NCBI GenBank assembly: GCA_016709005.1 | Contig: JADJEU010000002.1 | Location: forward strand, 124,001-188,000 | DNA length: 64,000 nt | DNA from: Crocinitomicaceae bacterium | GTDB taxonomy: Bacteria; Bacteroidota; Bacteroidia; Flavobacteriales_D; Crocinitomicaceae | Direction of reading: 5' to 3' | Shown: positions 43,189 through 53,942 of the stretch, piece by piece | Numbering within the stretch: the stretch's first letter is position 1 | Layout: every line of letters starts with the position of its first letter | Program-made: the position numbers and the translations under genes | Notes under the pieces: model-generated | Database searches by the model: none | Seen by the model: the letters and a program-made list of their open reading frames with translations, nothing else | What the model was told of the DNA's origin: nothing

Positions 43189-43218
43189 CTCTTAGTGCCT
43201 TTGCGTCTTAGTGGCAAA
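43189..43218 (-). repeat. Flanking repeat, right inner copy (inverted)
   Basis: Minus strand: TTTTTTGCCACTAAGACGC then AAAGGCACTAAGA, the inverse of 42693-42726 with rearranged modules. Confidence 0.75.
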
Positions 43219-43235
43219 AAAACAAATGCAAGAAA

Positions 43236-43268
43236 ATTGCCACAAAGACGCGAAGACACAAAGAAAAA
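43236..43268 (+). repeat. Flanking repeat, outer copy
   Basis: ATTGCCACAAAGACGCGAAG then ACACAAAGAAAAAA, in the same orientation as the left inner copy. Confidence 0.7.
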
Positions 43269-43374
43269 AACAATAATATTACACGTAGTGCCATAGAGCC
43301 TGGTTGAAAAAAATGAAGCGGTAAGGATACCACAAGGACATTAGGAAAAGAACAACTTAATTTAAAAAACAAAA

Positions 43375-43408
43375 CACCTTTGCGCCTTTGCGTCTTGGTG
43401 GCAAAAAA
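43375..43408 (-). repeat. Flanking repeat, outer copy (inverted)
   Basis: Minus strand: TTTTTGCCACCAAGACGCAA then AGGCGCAAAGGTG; ends 10 bases before the enoyl-CoA hydratase start. With 43236-43268 it makes a second inverted pair that encloses about 105 bases without a gene. Confidence 0.7.
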
Positions 43409-43417
43409 TAAAATAGC

Positions 43418-44188
43418 ATGAGCGCAGTAAATCAAGGACACGTTAAATACGACATTAACGAAAAAGGAATAGCAACCATTGAATTTGGCCATCCTTTAAG
43501 CAATTCATTGCCGGGAAAAATTCTAGCGCAATTGGCAAAAACCATATCAGATGTGGGTGCCATGAACGCTGTAAAAGTGATTGTATTAAAATCAGCTGGT
43601 GAAAAAGCATTTTGTGCCGGAGCCAGTTTTGATGAGTTAATTTCTATTCAAGATTTAAAAACCGGAAAAATTTTCTTCTCAGGTTTTGCAAGTGTAATTA
43701 ACGCGTGCAGAAAATCGCCAAAACTCATTATTGGCCGCGTGCAAGGAAAAGCTGTTGGCGGCGGAGTTGGTGTTGCATCAGCAGTTGATTATTGTTTTGC
43801 AACAGCAAATGCTGAAGTGAAGTTATCAGAGCTTGCCGTTGGTATTGGGCCTTTTGTCGTTGGCCCCGCCGTTCAACGCAAAGTAGGTTTATCAGCTATG
43901 TCACAAATGACCATCAACGCAACTGAATTCCATAGCGCAAATTGGGCAAGAGAAAAAGGATTGTATGCGGAAGTTTTTCAAACCGTTGAAGAAATGGACA
44001 AAGCAATTGATGTACTTGCAAATAAATTGGCAACCTCAAATCCGGAAGCAATGTCTAAACTCAAAAAAATATTCTGGGAAGGAACTGAAAACTGGGACAG
44101 CTTTTTGAAAGTTCGTGCTGGGATGAGCGGAGAATTGGTGCTTTCTGAGTTTACCAAGAATGCGATTAATCAGTTTAAAAGTAAATAA
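43418..44188 (+). CDS. Enoyl-CoA hydratase/isomerase family protein
   Basis: 256 residues. Crotonase fold: SAGEKAFCAGASFDEL (oxyanion hole), GRVQGKAVGGGVGVASAVDYCFA (second oxyanion Gly) and EVKLSELAVGIGPFVVGPAVQRKVG. The Glu of the active site is likely in ELAVGIGPF. It hydrates or isomerises an enoyl-CoA; near paaZ, a role like PaaF/PaaG in phenylacetate breakdown is likely but not shown. C-terminal helical part WEGTENWDSFLKVRAGMSGELVLSEF is normal. Confidence 0.88.
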   Translation: MSAVNQGHVKYDINEKGIATIEFGHPLSNSLPGKILAQLAKTISDVGAMNAVKVIVLKSAGEKAFCAGASFDELISIQDLKTGKIFFSGFASVINACRKSPKLIIGRVQGKAVGGGVGVASAVDYCFATANAEVKLSELAVGIGPFVVGPAVQRKVGLSAMSQMTINATEFHSANWAREKGLYAEVFQTVEEMDKAIDVLANKLATSNPEAMSKLKKIFWEGTENWDSFLKVRAGMSGELVLSEFTKNAINQFKSK

Positions 44189-44203
44189 ATCTAACCTTGT
44201 GAA

Positions 44204-46305
44204 GTGAGAACCATTATCTACCAATATCGTTTTCACTTCCTGATTCTTGTCGCCTTATTTTTTGCATTTCCACTGCTGAGTTTATTTCAGCGAACCATGT
44301 TCTGGGATATCACCCTTTACAATTTACCTTAGCGTTATCATCTTTCTGAATCCATAACCAACGGTGATTTGCCGCTTTGGAATCCCTGGATGAACAATGG
44401 CTTTCCACAGATGGCACATTACGAAACGTGGTATCCTGTGAGTTGGTTATTTTCACTTTTGTTTGGTTACAACATTGGAACACTTCAATACGAATTTCTG
44501 TTCAACCTCTTCATTGCAGGAATTGGTTTTTACAAGTTGTCATCTTTATTTACAGGACTTGAAAAATCTGCGCGAGTAATAGGAGCAATATCCTATATGC
44601 TATGTGGTGTATTTATTGCACAAGCATCGCAATTAGGTTATATTACCAGCGGTGCCTGGATGACTTTTGTGTTTTATTACCTCATCGTTTTTTGCGGCAA
44701 CCCAATTTCAAAAACGGAATCTATTTAACCTTCTTCTACTACCTTTTAATCACCGGAGGATATGCCGGAAATTTTATTGTCATTACCTATTTGTGTTTTT
44801 TAATCACTGTCATTTTTATCATTAAAAGAATATATAACAAACAAAAATCAGAACTGAAACCACTGCTTATTTATGTACCCGTTTTTGCAATTGTTTTGCT
44901 CTTGATGTATCTCGTTGTTTTAGTCCCTTCACTTGAGTTGCAAAATTATATGACACGCACGCAGCTTGATTATACCAATGAAGGCTTTGGCGCTATGACC
45001 GGCTCAACCGATCTCAATGGCTATCTTACCTTAATTACACCTTCTGCAGCTTGTTCCAAAAACCCATTTTGGGGTGACTATTTTATGTTGAACGATGTCT
45101 ATTTTGGAGTCTTCAATTTTTTGGTATTTGTGTACTTTTTGATTCGTGCGCGTAAAAGTCAATACTATAAATTAGCGTGGATCTTTTTTGTAAGCGCTTT
45201 GATTTTTTTGATGATTAGCGTTGCAACTGTTTTTCCAATTCACAAATGGCTGTATCAGATGATTCCATTTTTTGACAGATTCAGATTTCCTTCTTTATTC
45301 AGAATCTTTTTTGTGATGCAGTTGATATTCATTGTCATGTTTGGTTGGCAGTGGATAAAAGAAAATGAAAAAGCGCGCCGCGAATTTGGCTATTTTATTC
45401 TGGGACTCGTTTTGGTTGCAATCATTGCCCTCTTCTTTGTGAGTGATCCAAATCTTTCACTCAATTCATTGATTTCAGATTTTAGTGTAGAGATTTTGCA
45501 ATTAAATCAAGCCGGCTTTTTACTAATTGATCTTTTGATTATTCTTTTTTTGGGAGTAATTTGGTTTTTTGGAAAGAATGTCAATACCTCAAAATTACCA
45601 CAACTGATATTGATCGTTTTGATTGCAGATTTAGGTTTACACACCTGGGTCAGATCTCCCAGGTTTGTGAGTTCAGAAAAAGATCCCGGTGAAATTTCAG
45701 AGGTATTGAATAAAATTCCAGAGGGATTTCCACTTATCAATCAATCCATTTCTATTGGAAAAGCGCACACCCAATTTCAGCCCATTGATGAACTTTGGCT
45801 AAATACATATGTTTATTACAAATACCCCATGCCAGAAGGCTCATCGCCGTACTCTACTATCATGTATCGTGATGCTATTCAATCTGGGAATAATGAAAAG
45901 ATGTTACAATTTCCATTGATTGCAGTATTTCATGAACTAAATAATCAAACCATACAAACCCATCATTTCCTGAAAGAAGAATCTCAAGCAATTGTATCAC
46001 TTTCAACCGGACCTAATGAATTTAAATTTCACGTGAATGATTGCGCTGGAAAAAAACTGGTATTCAATCACAATTATTATCCGCATTGGAATTTTTACGA
46101 AAACGGAAAAAAACTGGAAACTGAAATTGCAGATGGAAATTATTGTGCTTTTCAATTGCAGGGAAATGATTCTGATTTGGTTATTCGATTTGAGCCGACA
46201 AATGTCTTTTACGCATTTTATATTTCAGCAATCACATTTTGCCTTGTAAGCTTGCTGCTTCTTTGGCTTGAATTTCGTTGGTTAATCACGCGAACTAAAA
46301 AGTAG
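44204..46305 (+). pseudogene. YfhO-family membrane protein, carrying a nonsense codon and a frameshift in this sequence
   Basis: Repaired length 700 residues from GTG 44204. An in-frame TAG stands at 44330-44332 (NLP-stop-RYHLSESI, where TGG would give NLPWRYHL), and one T is missing from the T6 run 44688-44693, after which the frame is FLRQPNFKNGIYLTFFYYLL. About 12 helices alternate with the YfhO pattern DLPLWNPWMNNGFPQMAHYE near the N-terminus and a C-terminal periplasmic beta domain (KKLVFNHNYYPHWNFYENGK) before a last helix. YfhO-type proteins are linked to glycosyl transfer onto envelope polymers. Whether broken or mis-sequenced cannot be settled here. Confidence 0.75.
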
Positions 46306-46334
46306 AAAGTCCCCCAACGAAAGGGACTTTCTAC
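46302..46334. terminator. Bidirectional terminator between YfhO and lipoprotein genes
   Basis: GTAGAAAGTCCC, loop of 9 bases, GGGACTTTCTAC: a perfect 12-base stem; CACTTTT follows. The left arm contains the YfhO stop codon. Confidence 0.8.
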
Positions 46335-46346
46335 ACTTTTAAAGAA

Positions 46347-46589
46347 TCATTTCAATGCACAGTTTGTATCCCAGGTATTACCCATTACAGATCCACTTGA
46401 CTCAAATGATGAACACTTGGTTTCAGCATCATTTTTTTTCAGATCAACAAGCGTGCTATCTTCGGTAAATGTACCATTAACCATTCCGGTTGTAGTTGTT
46501 GAGCAGCTACATACCCAATCCTTTTTACAAGACATCAGTGATAAGGAAATCACCAATGCCGAACCTAAAAACAAAAGTCCCTTTTTCAT
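46347..46589 (-). CDS. Small Cys-rich lipoprotein
   Basis: 80 residues. Lipobox SLMSC at about 17-21, followed by KKDWVCSCSTTTTG. The mature part has four more Cys (VCSC, TKCSSF, DTNCALK), which may form disulfides. Short lipoproteins of the CKKDWVCxC type are frequent in Flavobacteriales. Function unknown. Confidence 0.7.
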   Translation of the reverse strand: MKKGLLFLGSALVISLSLMSCKKDWVCSCSTTTTGMVNGTFTEDSTLVDLKKNDAETKCSSFESSGSVMGNTWDTNCALK

Positions 46590-46740
46590 AATTTTAGTAG
46601 ATTATTATTAGTGTAAATGTAATGAAATAATGTTGTTTTAACCTGAGCAGTTAAAGAATTGGGTCTCAATAGCAGCAGCTTAACATTCCATTCTGAATGG
46701 GATAAGTTAACAGGGTGCAAACTGATACAGGAATTTCAAC

Positions 46741-46748
46741 TAACTTTG
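46741..46748 (+). promoter_or_regulatory. Promoter -7 box of mrp
   Basis: TAACTTTG, 15 bases before the ATG at 46764. This makes the longer frame starting at 46659 unlikely. Confidence 0.55.
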
Positions 46749-46763
46749 AAAAAAATAATCTTC

Positions 46764-47819
46764 ATGCAAATCACAGAAGAAAATCTCAAAGAAGCGCTCA
46801 GAAAAGTTGTAGAGCCAGATTTAAAAAAAGATATCATTACGCTCGATCTTGTTTCAGATATAAAGATTGACGGAAACAATGTATCATTCACTGTCAAAGT
46901 TTTCAATCCTGCCATGCATGCAAAAAAACGCATGGAAGAGGCCTTGGAATTTGCTTTGGAAAGAGCGTTTGGAAAAGATGTCAATGCAAATGTTTCCTTG
47001 ATTCCATTGCCGAAAGATAAAGAGCCTGAAGTGCGCGCCGTGCTTTCAAATGTGAAGCATATTATTGCAGTTGCATCTGGAAAAGGTGGTGTTGGAAAAT
47101 CAACCGTGACTGCAAACCTTGCGGCTGGTTTAGCAAAATTAGGTTACAAAGTTGGTTTGGTAGATGCAGATATTTACGGCCCATCCATGCCAACCATGTT
47201 TGACTTAGTAGGGCAGCGCCCAGTTGGTGTTGACGTAGATGGAAAAACCTTAATCAAACCGATTGAATCATACGGTGTAAAAATATTATCCATTGGTTTT
47301 TTTGCAGATCCTGAACAAGCAGTTGTTTGGCGCGGCCCAATGGCAACCAAAGCACTCAATCAAATGTTTAAAGATGCTGATTGGGGTGATTTGGATTTTA
47401 TGATTGTCGACCTTCCTCCTGGAACAGGTGATGTTCATTTAACGCTTGTGCAAAATGTTCCACTGACAGGAGCAATCATTGTTTCAACTCCGCAAGAAGT
47501 TGCCTTGGCAGATGCACGAAAAGGAATCAATATGTTCCGCATGGATTCACTCAAAGTTCCGGTACTTGGAATTGTAGAAAACATGGCTTGGTTTACGCCG
47601 GCAGAATTACCAGAAAACAAATATTACATTTTTGGAAAAGATGGCGCGAGTAATTTAGCTGCAGCAATGAATGTGCCTTTACTTGCTCAGATTCCATTGA
47701 TCCAAAGTGTGCGTGAAGCGGGTGATGTTGGTCGCCCGGCCGTGTTGCAGGATAATACACTTTCGTCAAAAGTGTTTGATGATTTTGTACAGAAATTTTT
47801 GGAGGGGATAAAGAAGTAA
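46764..47819 (+). CDS. mrp: Iron-sulfur cluster carrier protein Mrp/ApbC
   Basis: 351 residues from ATG 46764. N-terminal MIP18/DUF59 domain (about 1-90: LRKVVEPDLKKDIITLDLV) and a ParA-like ATPase with deviant Walker A ASGKGGVGKSTVTANLA, DADIYGPSMPTMF, VVWRGPMATKALNQ and DLPPGTGDVHLTL. The family carries [4Fe-4S] clusters to apo-enzymes. The usual CxxC near the C-terminus is replaced (MAWFTPAELPENKYY), as in several Bacteroidota members, so cluster ligation may differ. Confidence 0.95.
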   Translation: MQITEENLKEALRKVVEPDLKKDIITLDLVSDIKIDGNNVSFTVKVFNPAMHAKKRMEEALEFALERAFGKDVNANVSLIPLPKDKEPEVRAVLSNVKHIIAVASGKGGVGKSTVTANLAAGLAKLGYKVGLVDADIYGPSMPTMFDLVGQRPVGVDVDGKTLIKPIESYGVKILSIGFFADPEQAVVWRGPMATKALNQMFKDADWGDLDFMIVDLPPGTGDVHLTLVQNVPLTGAIIVSTPQEVALADARKGINMFRMDSLKVPVLGIVENMAWFTPAELPENKYYIFGKDGASNLAAAMNVPLLAQIPLIQSVREAGDVGRPAVLQDNTLSSKVFDDFVQKFLEGIKK

Positions 47820-47843
47820 GATTTTGAATTCAGATTTCTTAAA

Positions 47844-48455
47844 CTATTTAGTACTCAACATTAGTCCATCTATTTCTGCATAAATCAATTCAGGATTTTC
47901 TGCCGAATTAATTCCGCACAATGAAATTTGCAGAAAGTTGTAGGACTCTAAATCTGCTTCTTTTTTTGCAGTGGTATTATCAAAAATCACACCTCTTAGA
48001 TTTGTGGTCAAAGTACTTTTCTTCAACTTCATCCAAAGGGTGAAAGGTTTGGATTCAGATTTTTCGATAACAGCCCTGAACTCCTTTTCTCCAAGGCAGC
48101 AATAAACGTGGAGTGCAGTGTTTTCAGGTAAGATTAATTTTTCAAAGTAGATGGCTAATCTGATTTCAGACAGTGTGGAGAAGTCATTTGTAAAAAAATG
48201 CGTTGCACGTTGACAATGCTCACTGTTTGTATACGTTTTGAGTTTCAGCATTCCATCTTGAACTCTTGTATATAAAGAATCATCGATACTAAATTCAGAA
48301 TAAAGCTCCCAATTTTCTTTTTCTGTAAAATCAGACTTCAATAAGACATCACCATTTGTTTCGGCTTTTTTGCAAGAAATCAAACAAATAATTGTCAGTA
48401 CAAAAACAAAATGTAATCGAAATATGTATAATTTATTTTCACTCATTATTTGCAA
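47844..48455 (-). CDS. Lipoprotein of unknown function
   Basis: 203 residues (or 200 from the second Met). Lipobox CLISC at about 24-28. The mature domain reads like a concanavalin-type sandwich: LLKSDFTEKENWELYSEF, MLKLKTYTNSEHCQRATHFF and LWMKLKKSTLTTNLRGVIFDNTTAKKEADLESYNFLQIS. No precise family. Neighbours are other envelope genes on the same strand. Confidence 0.65.
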   Translation of the reverse strand: MQIMSENKLYIFRLHFVFVLTIICLISCKKAETNGDVLLKSDFTEKENWELYSEFSIDDSLYTRVQDGMLKLKTYTNSEHCQRATHFFTNDFSTLSEIRLAIYFEKLILPENTALHVYCCLGEKEFRAVIEKSESKPFTLWMKLKKSTLTTNLRGVIFDNTTAKKEADLESYNFLQISLCGINSAENPELIYAEIDGLMLSTK

Positions 48456-48540
48456 TTAACTCTGAATAGTATTTTTCGGTAAGATTTCCACTTATGACCT
48501 TATTAATAGAAGTCATTTATGGCTATCAACTAAGCACTTT

Positions 48541-49308
48541 TTAAAATCTATAATTAATCCCAAAATTTAGTCCAATATTATAATTGTTCTCTAATATAGG
48601 ATCCTTAAAAATGGAAAGCCAATAATAATTCATTTTAGGTCCAATACTCAATGATATTCTATTAGATATATTAGCCTCAATACCAAATGAACATGAAGTT
48701 GAAAAGTTTAATCTTGACTCCTTCAATTCCCATACAGGTATGTTCCACGCTATCGACTCGTCTTCTCGATTCGTCAAAATAACACCGTCTTTTAGGCTTG
48801 GATAAAAGCTATAGAAATCGACATCCGATTTTATTCGATTCTGATACAAATAGTCAAATGAAAAACCTACTTGTAAAAACAATCTGAAATCTTGAAAATT
48901 TTTATGCAACATTAATGTAACTGGGACACCAATGTATCTCAATTGGTATTTGATATCTGCATTGCCCAACTGAGCAATTATGGTGCTATCCCACCAACTT
49001 CCATTTCTAATACGATAGCCGTTTTCTTCGAAACTAAAACCTGTCTTTAAAGTTATTGATTTAGAAATTTGGTAACGGAAATCAACCGCCATTTGAAAAC
49101 CAAATTTTTCAGATTCATAGTTGTCACGATGAGTCTTATAATAATCCATAAATTGCACAGCTGTGTCAACTTGCAGTGACCGATAAGACATGTGGGGAGC
49201 AAAACTTACACCCAAGGTTGTTTTTTTTGGAATAGAATCAGATTCAATGCAGACTGCTATTAGCGATGAAAAAGAGAAAGCAAAAAACATTATATATGGG
49301 GAAATGCG
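48541..49308 (-). CDS. PorT-like outer-membrane beta-barrel protein
   Basis: 255 residues from ATG 49308 (the frame opens 5 codons earlier). Signal peptide MRISPYIMFFAFSFSSLIAV. Alternating strands such as LGVSFAPHMSYRSLQ, QMAVDFRYQISKSITLKTGFSF, LRYIGVPVTLMLHKNFQDFRLFLQVGFSF and the end IGLNFGINYRF with terminal Phe are typical of the outer-membrane beta-barrel family that includes PorT. Probably an 8-strand barrel; function unknown. Confidence 0.8.
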   Translation of the reverse strand, partial: RISPYIMFFAFSFSSLIAVCIESDSIPKKTTLGVSFAPHMSYRSLQVDTAVQFMDYYKTHRDNYESEKFGFQMAVDFRYQISKSITLKTGFSFEENGYRIRNGSWWDSTIIAQLGNADIKYQLRYIGVPVTLMLHKNFQDFRLFLQVGFSFDYLYQNRIKSDVDFYSFYPSLKDGVILTNREDESIAWNIPVWELKESRLNFSTSCSFGIEANISNRISLSIGPKMNYYWLSIFKDPILENNYNIGLNFGINYRF

Positions 49309-49360
49309 CATAGATAATAGCAAATTATTAATATTTCAAATTACTTTAATTTCTCATTGT

Positions 49361-49858
49361 TCAATGAACTTTTACACCGTAATGCAAACATTGGTTGCAT
49401 TGCTCGTATGGAACTCCTTCCCCAAGATAAAAAGCAATATTGTCAATATTGAAAACTAAATATAGCGAGTCCTCTATCAGAATGTTCTTACGAGGACTAA
49501 CTGACATGGCGCCATTTGAAAAACTTGTGGATTTTCCAGAATGGTCTTTCAATGGATGAATTACAGTACCAAGTATATTATTACGATAAGTTGCGGTTGG
49601 TGTGCCTAACTTATAGCTAAAATCAAATCGATTCGCATAATTGAAAAATTGAATACTGTCATCAGATTCGTAATCACTCAAGTCACATGATACTATCATT
49701 TCATAAGAAACATTGTTCAATGGGTCATACATGTCATACTTCCCTGCAAATTTTTCACAATAATGCTCTTCGGGATAATCGACCTGAGGAACCTTTTTCT
49801 TACAGGCACCTAGAAGCAACAATAAACTAATCCAAAATAATTTTTTCAATAAACTCAT
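49361..49858 (-). CDS. Lipoprotein of unknown function
   Basis: 165 residues from ATG 49858 (three codons shorter than the longest frame). Lipobox LLGAC at about 15-19 and CKKKVPQ after it. The mature part contains six Cys, including CNQCLHYG at the end, and a beta-rich body (YEMIVSCDLSDYE, ILIEDSLYLVFNIDNIAFYLG). Overlaps the stop of the T9SS protein by about 30 bases, so the two are likely co-transcribed. Confidence 0.65.
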   Translation of the reverse strand: MSLLKKLFWISLLLLLGACKKKVPQVDYPEEHYCEKFAGKYDMYDPLNNVSYEMIVSCDLSDYESDDSIQFFNYANRFDFSYKLGTPTATYRNNILGTVIHPLKDHSGKSTSFSNGAMSVSPRKNILIEDSLYLVFNIDNIAFYLGEGVPYEQCNQCLHYGVKVH

Positions 49859-52416
49859 TAGTCCCATTAGTTACTCGCATAACGTATGATCCACGCTGCA
49901 ATTCATTTAAAGATAGCAAATATTGTTGCCCGCTGAAATTAGTCGTTAAAACTAATTTTCCTGTCACGTCAAAAATTTCAACGTTTGTTAATTCACTTTC
50001 CAAACCAAATGGTATAGTTAAAAAAACATCTCCGTTTGTAGGATTCGGGTAGACATTAAAATCCTCAGCACTACTTTTATCTCCTTCAAAGGTTGCCAAC
50101 TGATCGTTGATCCATAGGTCATAAAACTCCTGCACTGCTGCTGGGTCTTCGGATGCTTTAAATGAAGGTAAAACGACAATCAAACCTTCAAACGCAAGGT
50201 GATGATCAACAATACCTAGTCCGGGCCCAGGCTTACAACCTCTTAAGTCTACTACATATCTGTAGACCCCTGGTGGAACCGGGTCTCCGGCATCATAAAA
50301 ATAAAGATCTCCTTCAATAAGCGCACTCCCATCCAGTTGAAAATCTCCATCCCAAAAAAAAGTATTGTAAGGATATTCAGGAGTTGGTGTTTCAAAAATA
50401 AAACAAGCGTGCGAAAAATTAGTTAGCGAATTAAGACTATTTTGACTCCAGATAATCTGTTGTATGGGGTACCAATCTAGCGTGCTATAAGGCCATACTG
50501 CAGTTCCCAATAGGTTGACCTATATGCGTCGTAAGGATTAGTGTAATCCGTTACATAAAATACATCGTCTATTTCATCCCCATTTGGGGTTAAAAAATAA
50601 ATTGGATCGGGAGCATCATACGTTAACTGATTGTCAGGAGTGCAACAGTCAGTGCAAAGATTGCTGCAAGTAAAAGAAGGCATCCAAGAATAATCCGTTG
50701 GATCACCTTGCCAACCAGGACCTATCTCTATATGCTTTGCCTTAAAGTGTACGCCAGAAGTGCCAGGATCAACTGTATGACCGGGGTAGTTGTCTATTGT
50801 TCCCAGATAAATTGTATTAGCCGCATCAATATTTCCAGGAAAAAATGGATCATGATCAGGATTTCGATAATCAATGTATAAATTTTCGGGGCAAGATGGG
50901 CAGAGTACGTCAATTATGAACTTTAATGGTGGTCCATTATAGGGCCCGCAAACATTGTCATCAGTCAAAAGCAGATTGAATGTATACTCTCCTGATTGCC
51001 AAAAATTATTTACCTCTAAACAAAAAGTAGCTGCCTGATGGTTTGGGTTTGGTGTTCCTGGAAATAAATTTTCGCTATAACTAAAGGTAGAACTTGAAGG
51101 TCCATAAGTATGCGTAATATCAATGAAAGTAAACTCATTGGTAGCATCCGCCGAATAAAAATCAATGCAAATTTCTTCTCCTTGTTGGACGTAGTAGTGC
51201 GTTTCAACGCTTTGCAATGTCGGCGCGGCATTTGGATTTTGATGAACGACCAAACCAGAAATCAATGCTTCAGAATTACAACCGGATGTTGTTGTTGCTG
51301 CAACACTATAAGTGGTAGTAGAGGAATTTGCATTTGTGTTAATTGTGGTTAAACCAATACCATTTTGGCCGTCACTCCAAGTATAGAGCCAGTCTGATGG
51401 AGCACCTGTAGCTGTTAACTGAAAAGGAGTTCCTTCACAATGTGGCTGACCGTTATCTTGAATTGTAACTGTTGGGTGAATCATACAAAAATTTTCAGAA
51501 TGTTCAACATAGCAGCCCGCCGAGTTGTAGAGCCTTAAGGTAACTTTGTAGCAATTTCCAGTAGATGGGTTTTCCGCTGCTGCTGTAAGAGCATCGCGCA
51601 CATCGAAAGACGTTGTTGCATCTGTTTGCATACCTGAACTTGTAAAAATTTCAGCTCCATTTGAAGTTGACACAAACCATGAATAAGAAGCATATCCGCT
51701 GGAGCCTGTCCAATCTGCTATGATATCGCTTCCGTTGCAGTAGCTTTCATCCATTGCAAAACTCATTATCGGAAGAGGCGCACTTACCGGCTGAATTGTA
51801 ACGTCATCTACGTGAAGGTAGTTTGTTGTTCCTCCATCTATTTCTGGAGTATATTTTTTAAAAACTCCAATTGTTATATAACCTGTGCCAGAAAAATCAG
51901 CAGTGAAGCAACCAGTGATTTCATGGTAATTACCGTCAGCTGGCAATAATCCTTCAACTTGGGGATAGTAAGTTTGAACATAGGGTGTAGGCTCAAAATT
52001 ATCAGGTATGGAATTTGAAATATAGGCGCCAACATCGAGATCTGTCGGTCCACCATCATTCCGAACAAAAAAGGAAATTTTATAGGATTGACCACTTACC
52101 AGGCCAGTTATAGTCCCTGTTATCATTTCCTTATATGCATTACCATCATTTTGATCAGATGTACCAGCCAATCCTGCATGACTAACTCCGGTATGTGGCT
52201 CATAGCCGAAATTGGAATTACTCTCATTATTATTAATAGGAGAAATCCAATCAGCACTATTATAACTCGAAACCCAATCCTGACAATTATCCATCAAATA
52301 ATAAAACCCGGGCGCCGTTTGGACTGGTGCGGCAGCTTCCATGGATGAATTCAAAACAGTTTGATTATGCGCAAAGACTGAATATCGCACATCACTACAA
52401 AAAGTAAACGACGCAT
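49827..52416 (-). CDS. T9SS-exported multidomain surface protein, two frameshifts in this sequence
   Basis: Repaired length 863 residues. ATG 52416 gives MRRLLFVVMC, the frame jumps near 52387 (one base missing) to YSVFAHNQTVLNSSMEAA, completing a signal peptide; a second missing base near 50500 links ELQ to VWPYSTLDWYPIQQ. A N-terminal domain resembles carbohydrate-binding or choice-of-anchor types (GYITIGVFKKYTPEIDGGTTNYLHVDDVTI), Ig-like units follow (CEGTPFQLTATGAPSDWLYTWSDGQNG), a gliding-type FLTPNGDEIDDVFYVTDY segment and a type A tail FNVYPNPTNGDVFLTIP ... ELQRGSYVMRVTNG. Adhesin-like; begins 4 bases after the upstream gene stops. Confidence 0.8.
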
Positions 52417-52420
52417 ATAC

Positions 52421-53532
52421 TTATTTTTTAAGTTGTGAATTCTCCTCTTTGAGTTGAGAAACTTCCTTTTTCAAATCCAAAATTTGATTGTTCATTTCAA
52501 TCATGTGCAAGTACATCTCTTCAATTTTTTCCATTTGAATGCGCTGCATTTCGCCCAAGTCAAGGCCGTCTTCTTTAATTTCCTTTTCGTTAGGGACACC
52601 CGGTAAGTGACCGTTTTCTAAAATGAAAGCTTCCGTTTCCGGCAGCGTTTTCAGTTCATAGCCTGGTTTAAAACATAATCTGCCCATGTATTTAAATTGA
52701 CTATCACACCGCGACTATAGAGTTTTCCGTCGTTTTGCAACTGCAAAATTTTTGTTCCATCATTTGCGTAAGCCACTAATGCATGGCCGGTACCATTATT
52801 AATAGTAAGTGTAGGGCCAGTACCAATGTTTGTTGCTTTTATTTCACCCTTATTCGTTATTGTGAATCTTACATCTTCTGCTCCAGTTCCAATTTTAACC
52901 CCAAGATTAATTAGTGTTTGGCTATTGTTTGTTGCATAACCATTTACTAGTGCTGCTGTTGTTGCATTCACATTGCCTGCTAAAAAACTGCGTGCATAAT
53001 TTACACCAACCACATGTAATTTATGCAAAGGATGATAGGTTGCAATACCAACATTCGTTTCATCACAACCTGTGAATAATTTATTAGTACCTGCCCACCA
53101 TTTAGGTATCCCACCCTCTGCACCACAATAATCCAAATCAGCAGGTGGAAGTGATTCTTGTAAAATATTACCAAGATTACCTTTTTTCAATTGGCCATTA
53201 GGTAAAATAACGATTATCTCGGATGAATCAGTGAGAGCCGTTATGCCCAAATTCTCCATTTTTACGTTTCCATTGAACTTAGCAGTACCTGACACAATCA
53301 AATCTCCAACTAATCTTGCTGTACCTAACACTTTAATATCTTCTTTAAACTTGGCCTCTTTATCAACTATTAGTTTTTCTTTGGCATAAACTCGATTATT
53401 AACAACAAGTGAGTCATTAATAACGGTAGGGTTTTGCGCAAATCCATTAAATGAACTTGATAACAAAAAAAGTACAGCCACGACAGCTGCAAACTTTGAT
53501 AAAAAATAACGGGAAGCAAAAAGTAATTTCAT
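52421..53532 (-). CDS. Exported beta-repeat stalk protein with coiled-coil tail, frameshifted in this sequence
   Basis: Repaired length 370 residues from ATG 53532. Signal peptide (FAAVVAVLFLLSSSFNGFAQ), then short repeats with the look of a beta-helical stalk (VYAKEKLIVDKEAKFKED, GTARLVGDLIVSGTAKFNGN). The frame loses one base in A4 at 52670-52673, after which DYVFKPGYELKTLPE continues; the HLPGVPNEKEIKEDG and LGEMQRIQMEKIEEM elements are a C-terminal module common in Bacteroidota tail-like proteins, ending in a coiled coil (NNQILDLKKEVSQLKEEN). Likely surface fibre; role unknown. Confidence 0.75.
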
Positions 53533-53942
53533 GTGAATTGAGTTTTGATTTTTACAAAGCAATAGTATTCAAATAAATCAATTCGAGTATAAGCAATTCA
53601 TTAAATTATTGATTTTCACCAAATTTCCCAACGCCCCAACCTGAGTATTATGTAGATGGAAGCCGGTTATTCTCATACAAACGACGTTAATTCATTGACG
53701 ATTTTTTTTAGAATAGTGTAAAATTTTCTTGCATTAATAATTCGCAAAACGTTTAAAGTTTGTTGTAAAAACTTTAGATACGAATTTTGATTCGCGAAAG
53801 AAGCACTTAAAATTTATACGGACACTTTTGTGTGAAATAGATTCTAAAACAAGTTCTTTATCTATACTTCAATGATTTTTCAAAAGTTAAATTGACAATT
53901 GGCAGTTTACAGTCGATGCCAATTGCCACTGCATACTGCCAA
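53533..53942. other. 410-base gap without a gene
   Basis: AT-rich, no ORF above 30 codons that looks coding and no clear promoter box. A weak 8-base stem TTGGCAGT (53899-53906) / ACTGCCAA (53935-53942) lies next to the TerB stop and may be a terminator remnant or a GGCAGT-type repeat. Confidence 0.5.
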
